Source of the DNA: Planctomycetaceae bacterium
GTDB taxonomy: Bacteria > Planctomycetota > Planctomycetia > Pirellulales > UBA1268
DNA: 8,332 bases
NCBI GenBank assembly: GCA_018694455.1
Contig: JABHNP010000203.1
Span: 1 to 8,332 of the forward strand
Reading direction: 5' to 3'
Shown here: in pieces, positions 1 to 7,271 of the stretch
How the letters are laid out: each line of letters begins with the position of its first letter
How positions within the stretch are numbered: the first letter of the stretch is position 1
Made by a program: the position numbers and the translations under genes
The notes under the pieces: generated by a model
Told to the model about the DNA's origin: nothing
The model's database searches: none
The model's input: only the letters and a program-made list of their open reading frames with translations

Positions 1-411
1 AAGAAGGTAGTATGTTAATTCATGGTCTTGGCTCCAGTGATACACGAGAGCCTCACGAGAAGCGGTCTCTGCACTTGCAATGATTTCACCACGGATGCTG
101 TTGGGATTTCTGTGGAGGGTGTGTTGCGATCGTTGAGGGCCAGAAAGATCGAAGGAGAGCACATCTGTTGGGCCAGGAATGCCCAGCCATGCTTCGTGAA
201 GTTCAGCAATCTCTTTATCATTTACAATTACTAGGCTGATATCGGCTTCCATTATTTTTAGCAAATTTATTGCAGCCATGAAACGATGCTTGAGTGTCTT
301 TGAACAGACTGTAGTGGCTCGCTGCCGATTACATATAACCACATTCTGCTTGCTAAGGGAACATTCTCCTATTCCGAGAAGCGTCATGGAACATCGTTTC
401 GGGGAGGCCAC
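1..411 (-). CDS. ybeY: Endoribonuclease / rRNA maturation factor YbeY, C-terminus beyond the window
   Basis: YbeY is a metal-dependent single-strand endoribonuclease acting in 16S rRNA 3'-end maturation and ribosome quality control. I translated the minus strand by hand. About 137 codons are visible and contain ISLVIVNDKEIAELHEAWLG, then PTDVLSFDLSG, then IRGEIIASAETA and ELTYYLL. These match the family's conserved order (VDDxEIxxLN, TDVLSFP, GDIxIS, and the helix before the HGxLHLxGxDH zinc motif). The zinc motif itself would lie just past base 1 and cannot be checked. I chose the GTG at 411 because an AGAGGA Shine-Dalgarno sequence sits 7 bases upstream and the GTG shares a base with the stop codon of the preceding gene (TAGTG). 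An in-frame ATG at 387 has no visible ribosome site but is possible. Clustering with phoH and the HD gene supports the call. Identity is confident; the start is less so. Confidence 0.9.
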   Translation of the reverse strand, partial: MASPKRCSMTLLGIGECSLSKQNVVICNRQRATTVCSKTLKHRFMAAINLLKIMEADISLVIVNDKEIAELHEAWLGIPGPTDVLSFDLSGPQRSQHTLHRNPNSIRGEIIASAETASREALVYHWSQDHELTYYLL

Positions 412-424
412 TAGGCTGTCCTCT
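409..424 (-). promoter_or_regulatory. Ribosome binding site and TAGTG stop-start overlap for ybeY
   Basis: On the minus strand, AGAGGA (424 to 419) is followed by a 7-base spacer and then a GTG at 411-409. The first G of this GTG is the last base of the upstream TAG stop (413-411). The spacing is good for initiation and suggests translational coupling of ybeY to the HD phosphohydrolase gene. This site decides the GTG start over the ATG at 387, though that is inference. Confidence 0.5.
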
Positions 425-2981
425 GATCCGGATATTTGACTCGGCCGTGATACACAGCTGTGAGGCTTTTCACTAGGCTTTGCTCAATAAGCCGAAGTTC
501 TTCAAGCGTCAGTCCGCAGTCTTCAAATTGACCATCGAGGAGCCGTTTCATAGCGAGGTCGTGCACAAGACTTGAAATTCTTGCTGGGGTTGGTTCAGTG
601 AGTGATCGACTAGCACTCTCAACAGCATCAGACAGCATTAAGACTGCTGACTCTCGCGTACTTGGACGAGGTCCTGGGTAGCGAAATGTTTGTTCGTCAA
701 CGCTACCACTGTTTGGGTCAGTTTGTGATTTTTCAGCAGCACGTCGATAGAAGTATTCTACAAGTGTTGTGCCATGGTGCTCCAATAGCAGATCGATGAT
801 AGGCTGAGGAAGGTTGTACTGACGAGCCAGTTCAGCACCTTCTTTCACATGTGCAATGATGATGAGACTACTCATTGCCGGCACTAATGTTTCGTGCCTG
901 TTTTCTTGCCGGTTCTGGTTTTCAACGTAATAAGCAGGCTTGAGCATTTTTCCGACATCATGAAAATATGCTCCAACTCGGACAAGGAGCCCTCGGGCGT
1001 TAATTGCATCAGCTGCAGCTTCGCCAATGCTCGCAACATTAATTGAGTGGTTGTAGGTGCCCGGCGCCCGACGGACAAGTTCTTGAAGAAGTGGATGTGC
1101 AACATCACCGATCTCAAGCAGGCTCAGGTCGGTAAGAACACCGAATGTTTTTTCCACGAATGGCAGTAACCCTGTCATTAGAAAGCCTGCTAAAAGTGTC
1201 CATATGCCAGTCCTGGCTGCTTCAAAAAGAAGGTAAAAGTCTAGTGGGTGTTCTTCAAGAAGGTTGGCACCGATCTGGGTCGTCATGGCAACGGCACCTG
1301 CCCATAAGCCCACGTAGATCAATTTGCTTCGACTTCGGATACGACCCATCCAGAAAATCGTTGCCGCCGCTGCCGCGGTTAGTGTTATGTAATCAGCTAG
1401 TCCCTGCCCTAAACCAACAACGAGAACAAGAGCTACTTCAGCTACGAGGAGCAGCGCAAGATCTTCATCGTAAGCGATCGCGACAGTCATTGCGAAAACC
1501 AACAGAGGCAATATTTCGGCATGCCATGCATCGCCAGAGGCAAAAACACATGCAGCCATTGTTGTGACGATCAGTACAAGCAATGTCGCGATATGACCAA
1601 GATCAACCATGACATCACGATGATGAAGGTGGAGGTAGAACCCGGCAAGTGTAAACATTGCTACGAATAATCCAAACAGCGAAGCCGCTCTCCCAAAGCG
1701 TTCACTCACAGGTTGTTGCCGCAGAGATTCCTCGTGTTCAAGTTTAAGAAGCGTAACTTGCTCGTTCGTGATTTCCTCACCGGCAGGGGCGAGTAGGTCA
1801 CCTGCTGCATAGCGAATGAACTGCTCAGGTGTTTTTTCAACAGCTTCGTTCTTTGCTTTGGACGTAGCCTCACTATCGACTTCGAGGGAACCAGTCAGTC
1901 TTGGATCAATCCACATAAAGACTCGGTCGGTAAGTGGGCCGGATCCCAATTCATCGGTAATTCTGGCTTTCAACCGAATCTTGGCCTCTCCAAGCAGCAC
2001 ATCAGCAACCTGAACGCGTATCATTTCAGTTGTATTCCCAAGCGGATGTACATCGATTTCAGTCTGGCTACCGTCATCGATACCGTGCTGAATTTTTTCG
2101 AGTACACCCTGAGTCTCTAGTAACGCGAATGCACGGTCGATTGCTTTATTAAATTCGAGCAGTTTTTCTTTTGAACTCACTGGGTTTCGGAAGGCAGTGA
2201 ATGCCTGTTCTGCTTGAAGCTTATCACGTGAAAATTCTGTGACAGACGGGTTCGGCTGTTTTGGTTGCTCTCCTGCGACTGATTCTGATTCCAACCCCGA
2301 TTGCGCCTGTGCACGCATGACATCATCGGCGAAACCAATGTCTCCCGTCGATGGACGAGTACGTGGTTTTCCCTCGCCTTCTACCGTTTTCTGGCCGAGG
2401 GTTGGTGATTCCAAGGACAGGGTCGAATTATTGTTACGTGGTTTTGCTTCTGTTGAGAAGTCCGGTGGCTCGGGGGCCATTGGTGGCTCAGCAGATTTTA
2501 TAACAGTCCCTGGCGACGGTACTGGAAGTCTCTCAAGAACTGCCGCTGTTTCCGGCGCGAACTCAAGCCATGCAGCACGGGATACACCGGCTAAGGTCTC
2601 TGCGGCTGCAATTTCAGCCACCCTGTTCTTAAGTCCGTCACGAATACGAACCATAGGAGATCGATCTTGAATGTATACGACACGGACTTGTGATGTTGCC
2701 CGCTGTTGTGCCGCACGAGTTCTTGCGAGATCAGGCTTCTCAAATGCAACTCGAGCCACAACACCCCGGGGAGCAACAGATCCGAGCCTGAATGCAAATG
2801 GTTGCGACCACCCACGAAGTAAAATTAAGAGAAAAAATGCAGCGAGGAGGCAAAGGCCAAGGCGTACGAGCACCTCAGAACGAGAGATTGTTTCCAGGAG
2901 CCGTCCCCAGAAACTCTGCGGGCCTTCCATTGAAGAGGCTCGACGAATGCGGCGGCGAAATGACGACGGGGCAATACTCAT
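411..2981 (-). CDS. pgpH: 7TM-HD family membrane phosphohydrolase (PgpH-like, probable c-di-AMP phosphodiesterase)
   Basis: The 856-residue protein has the PgpH/YqfF architecture. A basic cytoplasmic N-terminus is followed by a first membrane segment (about 41-57), then a large extracytoplasmic domain to about 430. A block of about six to seven hydrophobic segments follows (about 433-608), then a cytoplasmic HD domain. Visible metal-site residues are H645 (GTYNHS), H674-D675 (FHDVGK), H696 (NRHE), H711 (AHVK), H735-H736 (LEHHGT) and D785 (LSDAVE), so the active site looks intact. Characterised relatives hydrolyse cyclic-di-AMP to pApA; that activity here is inferred, and no cyclase gene is in the window. 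Residues about 155-250 form a proline-, serine- and acid-rich stretch that looks disordered and makes the protein longer than Firmicute PgpH (roughly 700-720 residues, from memory). It lies 52 bases after phoH and abuts ybeY, the usual order for this trio. The ATG at 2981 has no clear Shine-Dalgarno sequence; Met18 is an alternative start. Confidence 0.92.
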   Translation of the reverse strand: MSIAPSSFRRRIRRASSMEGPQSFWGRLLETISRSEVLVRLGLCLLAAFFLLILLRGWSQPFAFRLGSVAPRGVVARVAFEKPDLARTRAAQQRATSQVRVVYIQDRSPMVRIRDGLKNRVAEIAAAETLAGVSRAAWLEFAPETAAVLERLPVPSPGTVIKSAEPPMAPEPPDFSTEAKPRNNNSTLSLESPTLGQKTVEGEGKPRTRPSTGDIGFADDVMRAQAQSGLESESVAGEQPKQPNPSVTEFSRDKLQAEQAFTAFRNPVSSKEKLLEFNKAIDRAFALLETQGVLEKIQHGIDDGSQTEIDVHPLGNTTEMIRVQVADVLLGEAKIRLKARITDELGSGPLTDRVFMWIDPRLTGSLEVDSEATSKAKNEAVEKTPEQFIRYAAGDLLAPAGEEITNEQVTLLKLEHEESLRQQPVSERFGRAASLFGLFVAMFTLAGFYLHLHHRDVMVDLGHIATLLVLIVTTMAACVFASGDAWHAEILPLLVFAMTVAIAYDEDLALLLVAEVALVLVVGLGQGLADYITLTAAAAATIFWMGRIRSRSKLIYVGLWAGAVAMTTQIGANLLEEHPLDFYLLFEAARTGIWTLLAGFLMTGLLPFVEKTFGVLTDLSLLEIGDVAHPLLQELVRRAPGTYNHSINVASIGEAAADAINARGLLVRVGAYFHDVGKMLKPAYYVENQNRQENRHETLVPAMSSLIIIAHVKEGAELARQYNLPQPIIDLLLEHHGTTLVEYFYRRAAEKSQTDPNSGSVDEQTFRYPGPRPSTRESAVLMLSDAVESASRSLTEPTPARISSLVHDLAMKRLLDGQFEDCGLTLEELRLIEQSLVKSLTAVYHGRVKYPDQRTA

Positions 2982-3033
2982 CGGTGTTTACTGGACAGTC
3001 TCTCGTTTTTGAATGAAGAAATGAAGTATCTAA

Positions 3034-3966
3034 TTATTCCTCGTAAGCTTCAACAATGCGCTGAACAAGAGGATGCCGAACAATATCACCGCCTCCAAGA
3101 CTAATTCGGTGACAGCCGGAAACCTCACCGAGTCGTTCCATTGCATCAATAAGTCCGCTTTTTCGGTTTGAAGGGAGATCAATCTGTGTTGTATCACCCG
3201 AAATCACCATTTTCGACCCAACACCAAGGCGGGTCAAAAACATTTTCATTTGCGAGGCAGTTGTATTCTGTGCTTCATCCAAGATGACAAAGGCTTGATT
3301 CAATGTTCTACCTCGCATGTACGCTAGTGGAATCATTTCAATGACATCCTGCTCCGTCAGCTTCTTCAATAAATCGAAGTCCATCATCTCTCGGAGAGCA
3401 TCGAGTAAGGGACGGAGATACGGATTAATTTTTGCCTGAAGGTCGCCTGGAAGAAACCCAAGACTTTCGCCTGCTTCAACGGCCGGCCGTACAAGTACAA
3501 TCTTGGTGACCTGTTGTTCACGAAGAGCAGATACAGCCATCGCGACTGCCAGAAATGTTTTACCGCAACCAGCTGGCCCCTCACAAAATACCACATCGGA
3601 TTGTCGAATAGCACGTACGTAGGCAGCTTGTCCTGATGATCTAGGAACTATGCGGCCACCGGGGCGATGCACTTCGATTGATTCTTGATGCATCGATTTT
3701 TCAGAAGCAGTATTTCCATTGAGTAATCGTTCAACAATTTGTTCTGTAATTATGCCGTCTGTCTTAAGGGATTGATCGAGAGATTCAAAGATCTGCGTAG
3801 CTCTGTGTACAGCAGCATCCTCTCCCTCGATGTGGATCTCTCCATCTCGGGCAGAAATCCCAACATCCAAAGCAGTTCTTATTTTTCGGAGGTGTTGATC
3901 ACGAGGCCCGAAAAGTTCTAAGAGCCGCTTCGAATCGACTACTGCAAGCGTTGAGCGAGTCATCAA
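3034..3966 (-). CDS. phoH: PhoH family ATPase (PhoH-like / YbeZ type)
   Basis: This 310-residue protein is a full-length PhoH-like P-loop NTPase. An N-terminal domain of about 65 residues resembles the KH-like region of the family (LFGPRDQHLRKI and IHIEGED). The ATPase core starts near 108 and carries a Walker A motif at 130-137 (GPAGCGKT). The family segment RPAVEAGESLGFLPGD is at about 160-174, Walker B is at 227-234 (VILDEAQN), and GDTTQIDLP at 257-265 supplies the sensor-like motif. The conserved RHPLVQRIV end is at 297-305. Relatives are cytoplasmic and work with YbeY in rRNA/RNA metabolism; a helicase role is proposed for the family but cannot be seen here. It heads the phoH-pgpH-ybeY block and is preceded by a 193-base spacer with a palindrome. 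Two consecutive ATGs (3966 and 3963) give a choice of start, and neither has a strong Shine-Dalgarno sequence. Confidence 0.95.
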   Translation of the reverse strand: MMTRSTLAVVDSKRLLELFGPRDQHLRKIRTALDVGISARDGEIHIEGEDAAVHRATQIFESLDQSLKTDGIITEQIVERLLNGNTASEKSMHQESIEVHRPGGRIVPRSSGQAAYVRAIRQSDVVFCEGPAGCGKTFLAVAMAVSALREQQVTKIVLVRPAVEAGESLGFLPGDLQAKINPYLRPLLDALREMMDFDLLKKLTEQDVIEMIPLAYMRGRTLNQAFVILDEAQNTTASQMKMFLTRLGVGSKMVISGDTTQIDLPSNRKSGLIDAMERLGEVSGCHRISLGGGDIVRHPLVQRIVEAYEE

Positions 3967-4159
3967 AGTCCATCAACCGAGTGTGGGTAAATGGCCTCGA
4001 GGAAAGTGTGCGTCTGTCACGTGACAGACAAGCAAAAGCCGAACTACTGCGAGGCTTCTTCTATATCGTACTCTGGCAGGAGAATCGTTCCCAAGGGGTT
4101 TCGTTGGAATAGCTGAATTATCTAGAAAAAACCTGTGCTACGGCTGAAAAGATGGTCTT
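3967..4159 (-). other. 193-base spacer between cdsA and phoH
   Basis: This is the only sizeable gap among the six co-directional genes, so it is the natural place for a second transcription start. It holds the 18-base palindrome described separately and a smaller CCTCGAGG palindrome at 3995-4002. A weak sigma70-like pair can be drawn on the minus strand: TTGGGA at 4094-4089 and TACGAT at 4070-4065, spaced by 18 bases and each matching 4 of 6 consensus positions. A run of six T on the minus strand (4131-4126) follows only a 4-bp stem, too weak to call a terminator. I see no ORF worth calling here. Confidence 0.4.
4012..4029. promoter_or_regulatory. Perfect 18-base palindrome upstream of phoH (candidate operator or RNA hairpin)
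   Basis: GTCTGTCACGTGACAGAC reads identically on both strands, with CACGTG at its centre, and symmetry stops exactly at both ends. Its near edge lies 45 bases upstream of the phoH start. As DNA it looks like the two-fold site of a dimeric regulator. As RNA it could fold into a 7-bp stem with an ACGT loop. No T-run follows on either strand, which argues against an intrinsic terminator. The regulator is unknown. Confidence 0.45.
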
Positions 4160-5113
4160 TCACGAGAGGGCATTTACCCAGAGAAACCATGCAACAGGTG
4201 CAGCAAAGAGTAGTGAGTCAATCAGGTCGAGTGTTCCGCCTAAGCCCCCTAAGGACCTGCCAGAGTCCTTGATCTTAAACTCTCGCTTGATGAGCGACTC
4301 TGCAAGATCACCAATCATTCCAGCAAGTCCGACTGATAATCCGAAGACAAACCATCCACCAAGAGGTTGTAGTGGCAGTCCACCGCTATATATGAGTGAG
4401 GATTGTAGGATCAGCCATGCTGTGAATAGCGAGCCAGCCAACGACGCAAAGGCACCTTCAAAGGTTTTGCCGGGACTGAGTTTCGGTGATAACGGGATTC
4501 GGCCAAAGGCAGATCCGATAAGATATGCAAAGACGTCACCAGCTTTGACAACTGCGATAAGACTCAATAATGGAATGATTCCAAAATATTTTGGAGTTGT
4601 TTGCTCAAAGCCTAAACTTGCAAGATTGACAAGCCGTAATCCTACCATGAAGGCCATAGGGAATCCTAAGTATGTCAACACGAAAACACCAGCAGCTAAT
4701 CGATCAAGAGATTGACTGCTAGTGCGAGTGAGTAGGATTTCTTGAATAAAGAGCAGGCCAATGGCTGCCGTAGCAGCTAGAGCAGACCAACTGAGGGCCG
4801 CTACGGGAGCCGTATCTCCTGTATCAGAGACCATGGCTTGAGTCCCAACTGCAACAGCTAAAAAGATTGCAACGACGCCTATGCGAAGGAGTCCTCCTTT
4901 GAGTTTGATGTGCCGCTTCGCATAGAGGCTAAGAAACTCATTCACTCCGCCCACGGCTAAGAGAATTAATGTTGGAAGTAGCCACCAGCCGGGGAGTCCT
5001 CCGAGAAATCCGGTAGCGTCAGCCCATGTTAATGCAGCAAAGCAAGAAATGAGACTTCCGGAGACGATGACCCGTGAACCTATTGTTGAAAATCGGCTTG
5101 GTTCTCTGTTCAT
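4160..5113 (-). CDS. cdsA: Phosphatidate cytidylyltransferase (CDP-diacylglycerol synthase)
   Basis: CdsA converts phosphatidic acid and CTP into CDP-diacylglycerol in the membrane, the branch point for phospholipid synthesis. The 317-residue product is strongly hydrophobic, with membrane segments at roughly 13-33, 43-63, 77-95, 105-125, 140-163, 176-200, 222-243, 252-270 and 300-314. The family core is clear: GDVFAYLIGSAFGR (192-205) then LSPKLSPGKTFEG (208-220), and the C-terminal signature from S273 (SLIKREFKIKDSG) to D299. Within that signature the usual PGHGGxxDR reads GGLGGTLDL, so the common His and Arg are both Leu; the Asp residues D283, D296 and D299 are kept. I recall similar GLGG forms in planctomycete CdsA proteins, so this is probably lineage variation and not a broken enzyme. 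The ATG overlaps the uppS stop as ATGA, and both are envelope-lipid genes. It is followed by a 193-base spacer. Confidence 0.93.
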   Translation of the reverse strand: MNREPSRFSTIGSRVIVSGSLISCFAALTWADATGFLGGLPGWWLLPTLILLAVGGVNEFLSLYAKRHIKLKGGLLRIGVVAIFLAVAVGTQAMVSDTGDTAPVAALSWSALAATAAIGLLFIQEILLTRTSSQSLDRLAAGVFVLTYLGFPMAFMVGLRLVNLASLGFEQTTPKYFGIIPLLSLIAVVKAGDVFAYLIGSAFGRIPLSPKLSPGKTFEGAFASLAGSLFTAWLILQSSLIYSGGLPLQPLGGWFVFGLSVGLAGMIGDLAESLIKREFKIKDSGRSLGGLGGTLDLIDSLLFAAPVAWFLWVNALS

Positions 5114-5130
5114 GATGACGCAAGGCCTCC
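5110..5130 (-). promoter_or_regulatory. cdsA ribosome site and ATGA overlap with uppS
   Basis: GGAGG on the minus strand (5130-5126) precedes the cdsA ATG (5113-5111) by 12 bases, a rather long spacer. The ATG shares two bases (TG) with the uppS TGA stop (5112-5110). The GGAGG lies inside the uppS coding end, as expected for translational coupling. It supports 5113 as the start. Confidence 0.5.
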
Positions 5131-5928
5131 AAATCGTCGCTCACGTGATTGAAAAGCTGTGATTGCTAAATCGAGATGTCTCTCAGTAAAGTCAGGCCAG
5201 AGGTCTGGTGTTACCCAGAATTCTGCGTAGCTCATCTGCCAAAGTAGAAAATTACTTATTCGCATTTCACCAGCAGTTCGAATGAGGAGGTCTGGATCAG
5301 GCATTCCGTTAGTCTCAAGCTGAGATTCAATACTGCTTTCATCTATTTCATCCGGATGAAGTCGGCCAGACGCTACTTGATGGGCAAGCGTTTTTGCGGC
5401 CTTCACAATTTCAGCCCGTCCTCCATAGTTAACCGCTAGGCAAAGTCGCATGCCGTCATTTTTGCAGCACATGCCTACAGTTTCGTCGATAGCAGCGAGC
5501 GTACTGCTAGGCAGACCGTCGCGACTCCCTATCATTATTAGGCGAATGCGTTCACGCATTAGGAGGGACCGTTCTTCGACCATGTACTGCTCGAGAAGTA
5601 GCATCAGGAAGTCGAGCTCGGCTTGGGGTCGTTGCCAATTTTCACTCGAAAGGCAGTAGAGTGTAAGCTGTTCAATACCACGCCTCGCAGCATGTTCGGT
5701 GACTTTACGAACACTTGCGACACCCTGACTATGACCTTCAATCCGCGGAAGATTTCTCTTCTCAGCCCAGCGGCCATTGCCATCCATGATCACGGCGACG
5801 TGCTGTGGTAAGGGGCCAGTTGTCGATGTAGTCTGCTGTTGACCTGCCGTCCGAGACATGTTTGTAGTTCGGGTGGCAACAGAGTTGTTCACACCGTTGC
5901 TCGTTCCTGTTGGGTATTTGGAGGACAT
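5110..5928 (-). CDS. uppS: Isoprenyl transferase (undecaprenyl diphosphate synthase, cis-prenyltransferase)
   Basis: UppS adds isopentenyl units in cis to farnesyl diphosphate, giving the C55 carrier for peptidoglycan and other envelope polymers; it is cytosolic and membrane-associated. Numbered from the ATG at 5928 (272 residues), the conserved blocks are HVAVIMDGNGRWA (43-55, catalytic D49), GHSQG (65-69), LYCLSSENWQRP (90-101), VNYGGRAEI (166-174) and DPDLLIRTAGEMRISNFLLW (211-230), followed by YAEFW (234-238). All expected catalytic and diphosphate-binding positions appear present. The first 40 or so residues are Thr/Ser/Gln-rich and not part of the family fold. The start is unsettled: the ATG at 5928 overlaps purA by 40 bases with no evident ribosome site. 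A GTG at 5892 would give a GTGA overlap with the purA stop (260 residues). An ATG at 5859 would give 249 residues, nearest the usual length. It is translationally linked to cdsA by ATGA. Confidence 0.95.
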   Translation of the reverse strand: MSSKYPTGTSNGVNNSVATRTTNMSRTAGQQQTTSTTGPLPQHVAVIMDGNGRWAEKRNLPRIEGHSQGVASVRKVTEHAARRGIEQLTLYCLSSENWQRPQAELDFLMLLLEQYMVEERSLLMRERIRLIMIGSRDGLPSSTLAAIDETVGMCCKNDGMRLCLAVNYGGRAEIVKAAKTLAHQVASGRLHPDEIDESSIESQLETNGMPDPDLLIRTAGEMRISNFLLWQMSYAEFWVTPDLWPDFTERHLDLAITAFQSRERRFGGLASS

Positions 5929-7238
5929 GGTGCAGGCTTCGTGTGGTCAGTGCGAAAAATGGTTTGTTCTCGATCAGGTCCAACTGAAACGATTGTCACA
6001 GGCCGGCTAAGGAGCTCTCCAATCCGATCTATATACCGAATAGCATTCGCCGGTAGATCAGCCTCCTTACGAGCACGAGTCAAATCCTCCTGCCATCCAG
6101 GAAGTGTCTCGTAAATTGGTTCTGCGATTTTTAAATCATCAATCTGGCTGGGAAACTGATCTACAACAGTGCCATTAATTCGATACCCAGTACAAATTTT
6201 GACCTCGTCGAGTTCAGCAAGAACATCGAGCAGCATGACGGCAAGTTCATCAACGCCTGAGAGCCGCGCAGAATACCGAGTGGCTACTGCATCAAACCAA
6301 CCGCAGCGTCTCGGTCGTTGAGTGACGGTTCCGAATTCGTTACCGCGTTGTTGGAGGTGTTTTCCAACGTTATTGTCTTGTTCAGTTGGAAGGGGGCCAC
6401 CTCCAACTCGTGTGGAATATGCTTTTAGAACACCGATACTTCGCGTGATCCATCGTCCCGGAACACCCGAACCACTCGAAACACCAACGCCAGAAGAGTT
6501 GCTGCTCGTGACAAATGGAAAAGTGCCGTGGTCAATGTCGAGTAGTGCACCTTGTGCACCTTCAAATAGAACTGGCCGGCCATTTTCAACAGAATCTAAA
6601 AGGTAATTTGTTGTTTCGCCAACGTAGTCACGGAGTCTTTCCGCATAACCCTGGTATTGATCAAAAATCTTGTCACTATCAAGTTCAATGACATTACTGC
6701 CAGCTGGTTGGCTTGCTTCAAGGAATCGACGTTTGACTTCAATAATGTGATCAAATGTCGAACGGAAATCTGAGCGATAGAGATCTCCAAGCCGAATGGC
6801 CAGAGATCGACCAACTTTATCCCGATAACAGGGACCAATACCTCGTCCCGTTGTTCCGATGGATTCGCCCCCCGAGAGGCTTCCATTGAGAATGCCATCC
6901 TCAATGACATGCCATGGGAAGACTACATGAGCTCTATCACTTAATCTCAACTTGCCGGTAACGTTCACACCTCGTGACTCAAGCATGTCAATTTCACGTA
7001 TAGCGCTTGCTGGGTCGAGAACAACACCGCCGGTCACGACACAGGTAACATTGTCACGCAGAATGCCACTTGGAATTAGTGAGAGCTTCCATGTTTCGCC
7101 ATCTGATACCACTGTGTGCCCAGCATTTGCGCCACCTTGATACCGAGCTACAACATCGTGATTTTCTGTCAGGATGTCGACAAGTTTGCCTTTAGCCTCA
7201 TCACCCCACTGCAAACCAATGACACAGGTTCCGGGCAC
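5889..7238 (-). CDS. purA: Adenylosuccinate synthetase
   Basis: PurA condenses IMP with aspartate using GTP to form adenylosuccinate, the first committed step to AMP, in the cytosol. The 449-residue product has the N-terminal loop CVIGLQWGDEAKGK (5-18, catalytic D13) and NAGHTVV (38-44, catalytic H41). It also has the signature GIGPCYRDKVGR (133-144), FEGAQGALLDIDHGTFPFVT (225-244) and STRVGGGPLPTE (275-286). The C-terminal GTP/aspartate-binding region includes RPRRCGWFDAVATRYSARLSG (308-328) and SVGPDREQTI (418-427). The usual second Gly of GDEGKGK is Ala15. About 20 residues after the conserved GPDREQT end are unusual (FRTDHTKPAPCPPNTQQERA) and overlap the uppS ORF. The start is a GTG at 7238, supported by AAGGGA (7251-7246) 7 bases upstream and by the family N-terminus beginning immediately. 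It is the first gene of the minus-strand cluster, and its presumed leader carries a stem-loop. Confidence 0.97.
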   Translation of the reverse strand: MPGTCVIGLQWGDEAKGKLVDILTENHDVVARYQGGANAGHTVVSDGETWKLSLIPSGILRDNVTCVVTGGVVLDPASAIREIDMLESRGVNVTGKLRLSDRAHVVFPWHVIEDGILNGSLSGGESIGTTGRGIGPCYRDKVGRSLAIRLGDLYRSDFRSTFDHIIEVKRRFLEASQPAGSNVIELDSDKIFDQYQGYAERLRDYVGETTNYLLDSVENGRPVLFEGAQGALLDIDHGTFPFVTSSNSSGVGVSSGSGVPGRWITRSIGVLKAYSTRVGGGPLPTEQDNNVGKHLQQRGNEFGTVTQRPRRCGWFDAVATRYSARLSGVDELAVMLLDVLAELDEVKICTGYRINGTVVDQFPSQIDDLKIAEPIYETLPGWQEDLTRARKEADLPANAIRYIDRIGELLSRPVTIVSVGPDREQTIFRTDHTKPAPCPPNTQQERATV

Positions 7239-7271
7239 GCTGGAGTCCCTTTACTTAAAGAGTTCTTTTCG

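Noticed and set aside
22..234. Short ORFs on both strands over the left edge (22-234 plus, 15-221 minus)
   Set aside because: The region is explained by the ybeY reading frame on the minus strand, which carries the family motifs; these ORFs are other-frame shadows.
1474..1481. GCGATCGC octamer here and again at 8165-8172, the cyanobacterial HIP1 motif
   Set aside because: Two copies in 8.3 kb are few and both lie in coding sequence; protein features do not suggest a cyanobacterium.
2239..2670. Plus-strand ORF of 143 residues opposite the low-complexity part of the HD gene
   Set aside because: No recognisable motif, fully contained opposite a real gene; its openness follows from the biased codons of the minus-strand gene.
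4124..4145. Possible intrinsic terminator after cdsA (six T on the minus strand)
   Set aside because: Only a 4-bp stem with an 8-base loop, one G-U and A-U pairs precede the T-run; too weak to call.
4152..4715. Plus-strand ORF of 187 residues antisense to cdsA
   Set aside because: It lies wholly opposite a well-supported cdsA, has no family motif, and its Pro/Ser/Lys/Arg-rich composition is what an antisense reading of a membrane-protein gene gives.
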